Shown one piece after another: positions 34,301 through 42,618 of a stretch of DNA of 64,000 nt. The stretch covers positions 122,412,252 to 122,476,251 of the forward strand of contig NC_090026.1 in NCBI RefSeq assembly GCF_037176765.1, in the 5' to 3' direction. This DNA comes from Anolis sagrei. Taxonomy: Eukaryota > Chordata > Lepidosauria > Squamata > Anolidae. Positions within the stretch are counted from its first letter, which is position 1. Every line of letters starts with the position of its first letter. Under the pieces are notes generated by a model, which ran no database searches, was not told the DNA's origin, and was given only the letters and a program-made list of their open reading frames with translations. The position numbers and the translations under genes were made by a program.

Positions 34301-36134
34301 GCAGCACTGCATAATTGTCAACTGTGGTCAGGAGTTCTGAACCACATTCACTAAAAAGCAACAAGGGAAAAAAACGTCATTGGAGAAGTGTCCAACCATA
34401 GATAGAACCCATATGTACACAAAATAGGCATTAGAATAAGGTATTATTGGTCTTGAAAATCTAGTTCGTGCCTATGAAAGCATGTTGACACCAAGGAGTT
34501 TCAGGTTATTGTCCTGTTGGATTTTAAGGAAACTCCTCTTTAATAGCAAAACACACCAATAATGTAAGGTGAATTGGCTAAGCTAACTGGGTTATCTGAG
34601 TCCACATTCAGATAATGTGGGATTTTCTGCCTTGATGTTCTGGGATACAGGGCTGTTTGGAAGGGCCTTCAGTCAGAGGGCATAGTACAGTGGTTCTCAA
34701 CCTGTGGGTCCCCAGATGTTTTGGCCTTCAACTATCAGAAATCCTAACAGCTGGTAAACTGACAGGGATTTCTGGGAGTTGTAGGTCAAAACACCAGGGG
34801 ACCCACAGGTTGAGAATCACTGCTATGGTGTGATACAATAAAGTCCTACAATTCGCAACAGACAGCATAATCCACCCACTTCCAACACACACACAGAAGC
34901 AGACCACATCTCATCTAAGTAAGAATAGCAAGGCAGTATTTTATTTCTCTCTGGTTCTATGTTGTACATACATGGACTCCGCAAAGAGAGAGTCTAGTAA
35001 TAACAAAGAGGGAGAAAACTCTTTGCACAAAAACAGAAACACTCTGAACACTAAACAGCATGGTTAAGAGCACTCACACAGCCTCCCACAAGGATGGTAA
35101 AACATCAAAACATCTGCACGTCCCCTGGGCAATGTCCTTGCAGATGGCCAATTCTCTCACACCAGAAGCGACCTGCAGTTTCTCAAGTCGCTCCTGACAC
35201 ACACAAAAACAAACAAACAAACAAACAAAAAACCCCTGCACTTCTCAAACATGGAAACACTGGCCCAAATATGCAGGCAAGGAGCTCCAGAACTATTGCT
35301 ATTGCTGGCCAAACCCTCACGTTTCCATTTGCCTTTATTTTACCCAAGATACTTAAAGTGTGAGTGTATTAGTTTGGGTCATGTCATTAAAGGTCTCATG
35401 TGTTAAAAGAACTGTGGCATGGCTGTGAATGGAATCTTTGCTGAGACTCTATTGAGGGCTTTATCTCAGCCACTTCCTATAATTGTGATTCTGTCAACAC
35501 TAAGGGCGTGTGTCATAGCTCCTGTGGCATATTTTCAATGCATATGGCAGTTTTGTTGCTTTCACAATGGCAGTATTAACTACTGACCTCAACGAGGTTG
35601 CTCTATAAAACACAATAACGTTATTAGAAGTTTTTCAACAAACAAGATTCCTACCAGAAGTGTTTATCAGCATCTAACAGGAATGGCAGTGCCATCGCGT
35701 ATTCTTTTTTCTTCAGCAGGGCTCTCCCCTTTTCATGATACCCCATAGCTAACAAAAGAGCCTGCAAAAACACAGGAGGGAAGAGGATTTCACCAACGTT
35801 ACCCTTTTAGTATTAACTAGACTGTAAATAAAAATGAATTATCCCAACCATACTTGTCACTCTTATAGCTTACACTCACTTTTTTGGCTTCTGGGGGAAT
35901 TTTTATGGTTCTTCCAGTCTGGTTCGCTATGTCCAAGTAAGGTACGCTATCCGGATCCATAGAATCTTCTGCAACAAGAGCATACAAAACAGACAGGAAA
36001 ATAAGGAAGGGCCAGGCTGTGGTGGGGTATAAATAAAGATCATAGAATCAAAGAGTTGGAAGAGACCTCATGGGCCATCCAGTCCAGATGGAATCTCCTT
36101 TCTTGTAGTTGAAGCCATTGTTTCGCGTCCTTTA

Positions 36135-36178
<44 letters not shown>

Positions 36179-39100
36179 GTCTCTAGTGCAATTTTATTGT
36201 CAATTTCTGGCAGAACTGTATTGGGAGCTTCAGCCTTATAAATCACAGCTTCAGCCCTATATTTTGCCTACATATCTCATCATCTGGACACTTATTCAAG
36301 AACTAAACTAAGAGAAATTCAGAAAACAGTTGGTTAGAAGACAGAATTAAAAATTGGACTTGAGTAACTCTTACTAAGAACCTTTAAGCCTTTTGAAGAC
36401 CCTAACGAGTGTGCACAAATGTAACTGTTAACCAGCAAAGGGAGAAAAAAGGCCCACTCAGGGCTTCTAATGCAGCTTATTCATATCTTGACCCTTTGAA
36501 AGACACAAATAATTGTTTATTATGCATTGTGGTTTACTTGAAAGTAAACCACAATGAACGATTTGGTATGAACTTGATTCCTAAGATTGAATTTAGAAGT
36601 TTTCCACAGAGCACTCAGGGCCCTTCCACTCAGACATATAACCCAGAATACCAAGGCAGAAAATCCCACAATATCTGCTTTGAACTGGTTATCTGCCGCA
36701 TCGAATCCTCTGGGAGATGCTAGCGGGGTACAAATAAAGTTTAATAATAATAATAATAATAATCTGAGTTCACACTGCAATATATTCCAGTTCAAAACAG
36801 AAAATGTGGGATTTTATTCAGTTGTGTGGAAGGGGCCTCAGACACTACCAGCAGAACTTTCCCATATCTGAAGTCCTCGGGGTGTTTCTGCAAAGAGGAG
36901 AAATGCCCTGTTTTACAAAGGCTAATACCTTTAAGAAAGTAGGACGAAACGGCAAAGCCTTTTCATACTTTTTCTTCCTTCTCGCCAGTATTTTATCAGT
37001 TTTTCACTTACTTCTGTCTGCCAGTATTTCCAATCCCTTTTTTGTCCTCTGCATCTTTTTATTCACTTCTTTTGTCTTCGCTGCCTCTTCCTCACGTTGC
37101 ATTTCCTCTTCGCGAACTCTCCTTCTGGTCTCGTCTTCACTCAACTTCAGCTCAAGCACCATGACCTTGACGTTGTGTGTTACGCCTTGCTCTTCTAGTG
37201 TCTTCCCTATAAAAGGGAGAGAGATTGATAGGCCAGGTAAAGTTATATTTCCCAACATAAAGCCAGAATGCAGCTGTACAACCGTTTAGTTAAATAGTTT
37301 TCAAACAAATATTACATACCTAGATCAAGTTGCTTCTTGTTTATAATTACTTTGATACAATTTTCTTCAAATCCGTATGTCTGTGCTATTCTGTGGAGTA
37401 AAGCAATAGATACTAAAAGTCCAATTTTAGGATTTACTGTCTACATTGTTGAAATTAATGTCTTCATTTCCAGAATCATTTTGTACATCATGTGATTTTT
37501 GCACAATTATTAATACAATGGCGAAGAAATAACTCACCATTTTGCAAGCTAGCAGCAGCACACGGCATTATAAGACAAGACAGGATCTTTTCAAACAGTT
37601 ATTCTCTAAGCTTGAATGATGTAGGCCAAACGTACAGAACCAAACAGTTAGAGGTCCCTCTCCGCTTCACATGTGATTTCCATATAAATAAACTACTATA
37701 AACAAATAAATATACTTTGCCATATACATTTTTTTGTGTCAGGAGTGACTTGAGAAACTGCAAGTTGTTTCTGGTGTGAGAGAATTGGCCATCTACAAGG
37801 ATATTGCCCAGGGGACACCTAGATGTCTTACCATCCTGTGGGAGACTTCTCTCATGTACCCGCATGAGAAGCTGGAACAGACAAATGGGAGCTCATCCTG
37901 TCTCACATGGAGCCCCCGGTGGCGCAGTGGGTTAAACCCCTGAGCCGGCAGGAATGAAGACCGACAGGTCGCAGGTTCGAATCCGGGGAGAGGCGGATGA
38001 GCTCCCTCTATCAGCTCCAGCTCCTCATGCGGGAACATGAGAGAAGCCTCCCACAAGGATGGTAAAAACATCAAATCATCCGGGCGTCCCCTGGGCAACT
38101 TCCTTTCAGACGGCCAATTCTCTCATACCAGAAGTGACTTGCAGTTTCTCAAGTTGCTCCTGGCACGATAAAAAAAAAAATCCTGTCTCACAAATTCGAA
38201 CCACTGACCTTCGGGTCAGCAGTTCAGCCGGCACACAGGTTTAACCCATTGCGCCATCAAGGGCTCCTCCATATACATAGATATATTATACACACACACA
38301 TACATAAAATCAACACACTATATTTGCAGGTTTGACCTTTGTGGATTTGATAAAAATGTTCTCTATATGAATATTTAAGACCTTCAATGCAATATATGGT
38401 CAGCTTCCATCAGATGTTGACCACAGACTTCTGCTATAGAATCTAGAAATGGCTAAAGAGGTAAAAAAAATCAGTTTTTTTTAATTTGGCATTTTTCCAC
38501 TTTCATGGGAATCCTTCATCTTTAATTCCAATGAATATGGAGAGCCGTTGTTGGAAAATATGCTGTTACAGGGCATTACTGAGTGTAATTTGAAAACATT
38601 ACTAAGCTGAGTATACTTCACACAAAGTATCTTCAAAAAGATAAGCAGTAGTTACTTACTGAGATCTCAGCTCCTTGCCTGTGATGACCAATTTTGTCTC
38701 CAGCATATTTTTCCGTGTCTGTAAAGGTTTGGAAGATATAAATACTAAATTAAAATTAACTACATTCTACTCTGAATTTTGCTCTGGATTTCTCCCTGCC
38801 TCATCCCACTTCATGTCTCACAATCGGTCAGAAATATAGAGATTGACTGTTTACAGTATCCTCCCAGTCCCACAAATACTGTTTCGTTTTAAAGGCCATG
38901 ACATAGGAATTCAAAAGTTTATCATTCAGAAGGAAAGGGAATGTATTCCAAAATGGGTTGCTGTGAGTTTTCCGGGCTGTATGGCCATATTCCAGAAGCA
39001 TTCTCTCCTGATGTTTTGCCCACATCTATGGCAGCCATCCTCAGAGGTTGTGAGATCTATTGGAAACTAGGCAAGTGGGGTTTATACATCTGAGGAATGT

Positions 39101-39856
39101 CCAGGGTGGAAGAAAGAACTCTTGTCTGTTGGAGGCAAGTGTAAATGTCGCAATTGGCCACCCTGATGATAATAATAATAATAATAATAATACACTTTAT
39201 TTATAACCCGCTACCATCTCCCCAAAGGGTGTACAATATTTTGTTATTTTACCAATGTGAATTCACTTCCATTGAACTTTCAAGGTAAAGGAAGTCAGTC
39301 AACCCCAATGGATCCTTCTCAGACAACCTTGTCCCTAAATAAAACTGAAAATCCTTTCTTGCCAGCTTATTTGCCTCTTTTGTACGCATGAAATATTATT
39401 ACTCATTATACTCCCACAGCCATTGCTACACATTTTAGAATACGCTTCTTTAGGTAACATTAAACAATTGCTTACTTTACCCATCCTTGCAGGCAAGGCT
39501 ACTTCAAGCGTTGCAACGCCTGTCGTCTTGTAAGCTTCATTTCCCGTTCCCCGCTCGACTGCTTTACAGCGTATTTCTTCCAGAAGGGCTGCTATTTCAT
39601 TGTCATTATAATTTAGCCTGGCTGAATATTGCACCGCGAGATTCTGGGACAATAAAAAAGGCATTTGTTCAGAACATGAAAGCAGTAAATATGCATGAAA
39701 TTGAAAGCAGCCGCAATATGGCAGCCTCCAAGTACTTGCCTTCAGTTCCTCACCCGCCTCTTTGTTGCTGTTTGTATAGGGAGGTTTCCAGAGCTGAATT
39801 TTGTCTTCCCGTAAGAAAGTTTTCAACTTCGCCGAAAGGTACTTGTCCTGTGCCAT
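25202..39856 (-). CDS. NUB1: NUB1, NEDD8 ultimate buster 1 (complete, 14 coding exons)
   Basis: NUB1 is an adaptor that binds NEDD8 and FAT10 and delivers them to the proteasome. Exons joined in transcript order (high to low coordinate): 39856-39740, 39643-39476, 38718-38660, 37390-37320, 37206-37012, 35968-35880, 35761-35655, 34350-34164, 33618-33511, 32742-32590, 29950-29804, 28968-28882, 27893-27701, 25374-25202. They sum to 1854 bases, an open frame of 617 residues plus stop, close to the human length. Domains: ubiquitin-like fold around residues 96-160, an acidic/basic helical stretch at 160-205, and UBA domains near 381-414, 435-470 and 493-530. The acidic C-terminus includes [19 protein letters not shown]. 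All introns are GT-AG except the first coding one (GC-AG). Introns are full of transposons but no exon is disturbed. Confidence 0.97.
25985..26665. mobile_element. DNA element with GTATATTCCGG inverted ends
   Basis: Left end TATTGTATATTCCGG and right end CCGGAATATACGGTA are inverted repeats. The interior holds a CTC repeat and two successive imperfect hairpins (about 26255-26374 and 26397-26497), with arms built around AGGCCGCTCTCCTTCCTGGC and GAAGAGGCGCTTCTCGCG. No protein is encoded; long frames are composition artefacts. The superfamily is not determined. Confidence 0.5.
26668..26971. mobile_element. Tigger/pogo-like element
   Basis: The right end AGCAAGGGAACACTG next to TA and the left end AATGTTCCCTCATTTATTGC match the inverted ends of 11059-11987. 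The interior is CCCCCTCC-rich. Confidence 0.65.
27701..27893 (-). CDS. NUB1: NUB1 coding exon 13 (third UBA)
   Basis: Starts [20 protein letters not shown], the MGF loop and helices of the third UBA domain. It runs into a Ser/Thr-rich linker ([14 protein letters not shown]). Acceptor TGTAG, donor GCAG/GTAAAA. Confidence 0.97.
28138..28256. mobile_element. Palindromic hAT MITE
   Basis: CAGGCATGGACAAACTTTGG to TTTGCCCATGCCTG, same family as 6604-6737, in NUB1 intron 13. The flanking 8-mers do not match, so the target duplication has decayed. Confidence 0.8.
28484..28520 (+). mobile_element. SINE head fragment
   Basis: GGAGTCCCCAGTGGAGCAGT and GGGTTAAACCGCTGA are the first bases of the tRNA-derived SINE; the copy stops and joins Helitron-type sequence. 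Confidence 0.65.
28521..28674 (+). mobile_element. Helitron 3' end
   Basis: CAACAAGAAATACTTTTTAC and TTATTTTCCAGATCACCAGA lead to GGCCACAGCAATGCGTAGCA and the terminal CTAC before a T. The same 150 bases end the copy at 50521. A 21-base CAAAGAAACAACAAGAAAT-type unit is duplicated at the start. Confidence 0.65.
28882..28968 (-). CDS. NUB1: NUB1 coding exon 12
   Basis: Codes [20 protein letters not shown] through VLQESVDQ, linking the second and third UBA domains. Acceptor TCCTAG, donor CAG/GTAAGT; phase 0 at both ends. Confidence 0.96.
29202..29333. mobile_element. Palindromic hAT MITE
   Basis: Same family as 6604-6737, with a perfect 8-bp duplication TGCTAGAG at 29194-29201 and 29334-29341. 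In NUB1 intron 11. Confidence 0.85.
29365..29500 (-). mobile_element. L2 LINE 3' tip
   Basis: TTTATTTATTATTTAGAGCT, then ATAACCCGGTCTTCTCAACC and GGACTCAGGCCGGCTAACAA: L2 3' UTR on the - strand. Confidence 0.7.
29804..29950 (-). CDS. NUB1: NUB1 coding exon 11 (second UBA)
   Basis: A basic segment [20 protein letters not shown] is followed by [20 protein letters not shown], the second UBA. The Arg/Lys cluster corresponds to the nuclear-localisation region of mammalian NUB1. Donor AAG/GTAAGT. Confidence 0.97.
30280..30402. mobile_element. Palindromic hAT MITE
   Basis: Same family as 6604-6737. Flanks ATCTATCC and ATCTATGG at 30272-30279 and 30403-30410 differ at the last two bases. In NUB1 intron 10. 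Confidence 0.8.
30651..30960. repeat. Decayed dispersed repeat
   Basis: Two related halves (ATCTCTAGGTTCTCCAGGAG and AGACCTAGAGATTCCTAAAG in opposite orientation) suggest a degraded inverted-repeat element; it shares phrases with 8480-8580. Confidence 0.4.
31027..31572 (+). mobile_element. CR1 LINE 3' end
   Basis: Codes [20 protein letters not shown] and [20 protein letters not shown]. The 3' end is TGTCTCTTCCAACTCTATGA and TTCTATGA without poly(A). In NUB1 intron 10. Confidence 0.88.
31578..31960 (-). mobile_element. MITE with CACTATGTAACA ends (diverged copy)
   Basis: Matches, in reverse, the copies at 52600-52842 and 56632-56922 (TTTGTGGCTGCCACAAACTA, TTGAATTGGTTGAGACTCTG). A second end piece GGTGTTACATAGTGTAAT is at 31942-31960, after a simple A/T stretch. 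Confidence 0.55.
32150..32300. repeat. Perfect 73-bp inverted repeat (hairpin)
   Basis: 32150-32222 and 32228-32300 are exact reverse complements over 73 bp with a five-base loop TCCTT. The outer end is TTTAGGATACTAAAGG and the inner end GTGGGACACA. No mismatches were found when compared base by base, unlike the transposon palindromes here, whose arms differ. It lies in NUB1 intron 10, 290 bases upstream of the intron's start on the plus map (exon 10 ends at 32590). Confidence 0.92.
32590..32742 (-). CDS. NUB1: NUB1 coding exon 10 (first UBA)
   Basis: Codes [20 protein letters not shown] and [20 protein letters not shown], the first UBA domain with its LGF loop, nearly identical to the mammalian sequence. 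Donor GAG/GTATAG is weak-looking but fits the frame. Confidence 0.97.
32789..32871. mobile_element. Palindromic hAT MITE, internally deleted
   Basis: TAGGCATTGGCAAATTTCGG to TTTGCCTGTGTCTG with duplication CTATAGAC at 32781-32788 and 32872-32879. Same family as 6604-6737, but most of the left arm is missing. In NUB1 intron 9. Confidence 0.8.
32985..33385. repeat. Second copy of unclassified dispersed repeat
   Basis: Shares CCCTGTGTTCTCAACACAGA, TGGCATGGCTTTGTCCCTGG and AAGGGTTGACTTCTAACAAG with the split copy at 25575-27290. It shows the uninterrupted order of the two halves. Confidence 0.55.
33511..33618 (-). CDS. NUB1: NUB1 coding exon 9
   Basis: Codes [20 protein letters not shown] and [16 protein letters not shown], part of the helical repeat region between the UBL and UBA domains. 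Phase 0 at both ends; donor AAG/GTATGT. Confidence 0.96.
34164..34350 (-). CDS. NUB1: NUB1 coding exon 8
   Basis: Codes [40 protein letters not shown] and [13 protein letters not shown], a TPR-like helical region strongly conserved with human NUB1. Acceptor TTTTAG, donor AAG/GTAGGC. Confidence 0.97.
34583..34672. mobile_element. Half of a palindromic MITE (GGGCCCTTCC family)
   Basis: GGTTATCTGAGTCCACATTC to TACAGGGCTGTTTGGAAGGG equals the right half of the element at 59929-60058. In NUB1 intron 7. Confidence 0.65.
34688..34822. mobile_element. Palindromic hAT MITE with CAGTGGTTCTCAACCTGTGG ends
   Basis: Begins CAGTGGTTCTCAACCTGTGG and ends with the complement AGGTTGAGAATCACTG. Arms are about 60 bp. 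Ends resemble SPIN-type hATs. In NUB1 intron 7. Confidence 0.75.
35077..35213 (+). mobile_element. 5'-truncated SINE
   Basis: Only the 3' part is present (GCCTCCCACAAGGATGGTAA to CAAGTCGCTCCTGACACACA), followed by CAAA repeats. Confidence 0.8.
35655..35761 (-). CDS. NUB1: NUB1 coding exon 7
   Basis: Codes [20 protein letters not shown] and [15 protein letters not shown], ending two bases into a Cys codon completed by exon 8. Acceptor TTTGCAG, donor TG/GTAGGA. Confidence 0.96.
35880..35968 (-). CDS. NUB1: NUB1 coding exon 6
   Basis: Codes [20 protein letters not shown] and IKIPPEAKK; the [10 protein letters not shown] motif is identical to human. Acceptor GTTGCAG, donor AAA/GTGAGT. Confidence 0.97.
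36050..36128 (-). mobile_element. CR1 LINE 3' scrap
   Basis: CAAAGAGTTGGAAGAGACCT and GGGCCATCCAGTCC join directly to AGATGGAATCTCCTTTCTTG, an internally deleted CR1 end. An ATT repeat follows at 36135-36177. Confidence 0.75.
36617..36838. mobile_element. Palindromic MITE (GGGCCCTTCC family) with L2 tip inside
   Basis: Left end GGGCCCTTCCACTCAGACAT, right end TGTGTGGAAGGGGCC. An L2 3' tip (GAATCCTCTGGGAGATGCTA to ATAAT repeats, about 36697-36764) sits between the arms. In NUB1 intron 5. Confidence 0.7.
37012..37206 (-). CDS. NUB1: NUB1 coding exon 5 (end of UBL, charged helix)
   Basis: Codes [20 protein letters not shown], the last strand of the ubiquitin-like fold, then a highly charged segment [20 protein letters not shown] likely to form a coiled coil, then [13 protein letters not shown]. 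Donor A/GTAAGT. Confidence 0.97.
37320..37390 (-). CDS. NUB1: NUB1 coding exon 4 (UBL)
   Basis: A 71-base exon coding [20 protein letters not shown] and LDL inside the ubiquitin-like domain, with split codons at both ends. Acceptor TCCACAG, donor G/GTATGT. Confidence 0.95.
37730..38268 (-). mobile_element. SINE interrupted by a second SINE
   Basis: Outer tRNA-derived SINE on the - strand, flanked by duplication CCATATACAT (37720-37729 and 38269-38278). It is split by an inner copy in the opposite orientation. Confidence 0.88.
37908..38179 (+). mobile_element. Inner SINE, full-length
   Basis: GGTGGCGCAGTGGGTTAAAC and GTCGCAGGTTCGAATCC as A and B boxes, A-rich tail. The 13-bp duplication ATCCTGTCTCACA (37895-37907 and 38180-38192) lies inside the outer SINE. 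It is the least diverged SINE copy in the window by eye. Confidence 0.9.
38660..38718 (-). CDS. NUB1: NUB1 coding exon 3 (start of UBL)
   Basis: A 59-base exon coding [19 protein letters not shown] and two bases of a Gln codon. Acceptor TTTACAG, donor CA/GTAAGT. Too short for a standalone open-frame call; placed by frame, splice sites and similarity to human NUB1. Confidence 0.94.
38953..39170 (-). mobile_element. Penelope-like 3' UTR piece
   Basis: GGGTTGCTGTGAGTTTTCCG to CTTGTCTGTTGGAGGCAAGT and GGCCACCCTGATGAT on the + map, matching 4779-5000. The hammerhead segment has CAAAAC in place of GAAAC. An L2 tip (39171-39235) follows directly. Confidence 0.8.
39476..39643 (-). CDS. NUB1: NUB1 coding exon 2
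   Basis: Codes [40 protein letters not shown] and [16 protein letters not shown]; RCKAxERGTGN and TTGxATxEV are shared with human. Acceptor GTCCCAG, donor AAA/GTAAGC. Confidence 0.97.
39740..39856 (-). CDS. NUB1: NUB1 coding exon 1 (start codon)
   Basis: Codes [20 protein letters not shown] and [19 protein letters not shown]. The ATG is the one used in human NUB1 (MAQxKYLxAKL), and the acceptor CTAG lies one base upstream (exon starts at 39857). The donor is AAG/GCAAGT, a GC donor; reading through instead leads into non-homologous sequence. Confidence 0.97.
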
Positions 39857-40069
39857 CCTAGTGTAGAAAAGAAATTAAGATGTATAGTTCTCTATATATT
39901 ATCTAGTCTAACGCACAGTGCAATCTTGTGGGCAAATCAAAATGAACATTCTACTTTTTCAGTTCCCAAAAGGAACATATTCATTAAAGATACTGCCTTT
40001 TCACTATCAAGTGAAGGGCAATTTTGGACAGAATGCCTTCTGGCGAATGCTCCAGGCTCACTGTGTGAA

Positions 40070-40735
40070 ACCTGGTAATAATAGTAATAATAGTAATAAT
40101 AATAATAATAATCCTTTATTTATAACCCGCTAGCATCTCCCGAAGGACTCGGTGCAGCTTACAACAGGCCAAGGTCCAATACAACAATAAACAAGACAAA
40201 CAACAATACAGCAGTAAATAAAAGTCAAGTAATAAACATAACAATAACAACACGACGGAATTAAAACCAATGTCAGGGCCGGATGTAATGGTTAAAATTT
40301 TTAAAAAACAGGGCATGACCGAGTAAAATGGATGGATGTTTTGGAGATAGGTAGGGCGTGCAGACAGTCCTAGATCTCTAGTAAAGTGCATTTGGGACAA
40401 GGTGCTTGGAGTTTCCTATTCTGGGAAGGCACACTGAAACAGCCACGTTTTCAAGCTCCTCCTAAAGACTGCCAACGTCGGGGCGTGCCTGATATCCTTG
40501 GGGAGTGAGTTCCAGAGTCGAGGGGCCACCACAGAGAAGGCCCTGTCCCTTGTCCCCACCAATCGCGCCTGTGATGCAGGTGGGATCGCGAGCAGGGCCT
40601 CTCCGGAAAATGGAAGAGATTGTGTGGGTTCGTTTATCAAAATGCGGTCACACAGGTAGGTGGGTCACAAACCGTTTAGGGCTTTGTAGGTAAACACCTG
40701 CACCTTGTACACTGCTGTTCAATGAAGAACAGGAT
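40070..40735 (-). mobile_element. L2 LINE 3' fragment
   Basis: TAA repeats and CCTTTATTTATAACCCGCTA begin the L2 3' UTR. The - strand codes SQARLVGTRDRAFSVVAPRL and WNSLPKDIRHAPTLAVFRRS, the C-terminus of L2 ORF2. In NUB1 intron 1. Confidence 0.88.
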
Positions 40736-41537
40736 GGGCAGCTGTGAAAGGCTGAAAGGCCAAGTTTAGGTTTCAATTAAATGATCCAGGATATATTTGG
40801 TCTAAAAAATCCCCCACCCCACTCAAAATATGAACGTCTGGGAGACAAAAGTGAGAAATTAAGGGAGGGAAACCCTGTTTTTACCTAGTGAAAAAAACAG
40901 AATTGCGAGGAGGTGGTTCTTTAATGGGCCTTTCTATCTCTGTTCCCTATCAAAACCTGTAGTGTCTTCTGTTCTGCTTCATGTTTCATTTTCCAGGAGG
41001 TCTTGGCTCCAGGAAGGACCCTCAATGGATACCAAAATCTATTATATACAATGGCAAAATAAAGAACTGTCCCTTATGTAAATGAGTTTTGGAATGTGAA
41101 TGGTTGAATACAGCAGACTGGTTGCATTTGGATTTGGGGGTAAGCTATACTCAATTTTTTACCAAATCCAGTTCCTTGAAGCCTCCAGAAGTGGTGAAAA
41201 TAAACCTTTTTACCACCAGAAGCATCAGGTGAGGGGACAAAGGCTGCTGAAATAGTCTTGGGCACCAAGTACAACTGGTGAGGTGTGCTTTGTCCATCCA
41301 TAATGCAGATAATACTGGGTTAGATGGACTAACTTTAGTCCTATGTGTGTATACATATATGCATGTATGTATGTGCTTTATTTACTTTATTTATACCCTG
41401 CTTTTCTCACGCTGCAGGGAACTCAAAGGGGCTTACAGACTAAATGCCACATCATAAAACAAACCGTATCAAACTATAAAACATATAAACAAATTAATGC
41501 ACACAAAAGCAATAAAACAAATTTTGAAAGATCATTG

Positions 41538-41984
41538 GGTTGTTGTAGGTTTTTTCGGGCTATATGGCCATGTTCTAGAGGCATTCCTCCTGACGTTTTG
41601 CCTGCATCTATGGCACACATCCTCAGAGGTAATGAGGTCTGTTGGAACTAGGAAAAAAGGGTTTATATATCTGTGAATTATAACTGACCACCTTGATTAG
41701 CATTTGATTGCACTGCCAGGCAATCAAATGCTAATCAAGGTGGTCAGTTGAAACATTCACACCTAGCTCCAGCAGACAAGAGTCCTTTGTCTCACCCTGG
41801 TCATTCCACAGATATATAAACCCTTTTTCCTAGTTCCAACAGACCTCACTACCTCTGACGATGCTTGCCATAGATGCAGGAGAAACGTCAGGAGAAATGC
41901 CTCTAGAACATGGCCATATAGCCGAAAAAACCTACAACAACCCAGTGATTCCAGTCGTGAAAGCCTTCGACAATACATTAAAAT
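41538..41984. mobile_element. Palindromic Penelope terminus
   Basis: Two inverted copies of the Penelope 3' region, about 220 bp each, meet near 41715 (CAATCAAATGCTAATCAAGG and its complement). A 7-bp flank ATCATTG repeats at 41531-41537 and 41985-41991. The + strand half carries a hammerhead with CTGACGA, GAAAC and GTC (41852-41892); the - strand half has CAAAAC. Confidence 0.78.
41852..41892 (+). ncRNA. Hammerhead ribozyme core (CTGACGA variant)
   Basis: CCT-CTGACGA, stem GCTTGC/GCAGGA around CATAGAT, GAAAC, GTC, AGG. The core boxes fit the consensus; the closing pair of stem II next to GAAA is mismatched, so activity may be reduced. Confidence 0.55.
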
Positions 41985-42576
41985 ATCATTGATTAAAACA
42001 TAATAAAGTGCCAAGTCTTGGTTTCAATACACATTGACTTTCTCATGGTCATTATTCAAGTTGTTGGGGGTGATTCTGTATTATCCTATTCTCTAAATGC
42101 CTGTTAAAGAGGTCTTTAACCTCTTCCTGAAGACCAGGAGGGATGGGGCCAGCCTAATGACACTGGGGTGGGTGTTCCACAACCAAGGGACCACCACAGA
42201 GAAGGGCCTGTCTCTTGTCCCCACCATTTGCGCTTGCGAGGGGGGTGGACACACACACACATGCATTTCATGATAATGTCTTTTAATCTACTTTGAGCCA
42301 TGAGGAGAGGAGGGTATCAATTTTCTTTAATACTTTATTCTTATTCCTATTACAGTATTAATAATCTAACAACCTAAAGCTGTTCTCGCTTTAAGTGCTC
42401 AAAGCTGAAATGGTTTAAAACACATTTAAAATATAGTAATAAGGCCAAAACACAGCACACCTAATAAAGATCCTTTTGCCATATGAGTTAAGAGCCAAGG
42501 GCCACCCAAGGCATTTCTTGATTTTACAAAGTGGAAGCAGTTTTTGAAACATGGGAAAGTTCTGAATGTTTCTAAA

Positions 42577-42618
42577 TGGCTGGACTGGGTGGCCCTTGTG
42601 TCTCTTCCAACTCTATTA
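42577..42618 (+). mobile_element. CR1 3' tip
   Basis: GGCTGGACTGGGTGGCCCTT and TGTCTCTTCCAACTCTATTA are the CR1 3' end. Confidence 0.6.

Larger units (their letters stand above)
41355..42250 (-). mobile_element. L2 LINE 3' fragment, interrupted by Penelope
   Basis: 41355-41530 (TTTATTTATACCCTGCTTTT, CTCAAAGGGGCTTACAGAC) and 41992-42250 (GGGACCACCACAGAGAAGGG) are parts of one L2 on the - strand, separated by a palindromic Penelope insert. Confidence 0.7.
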
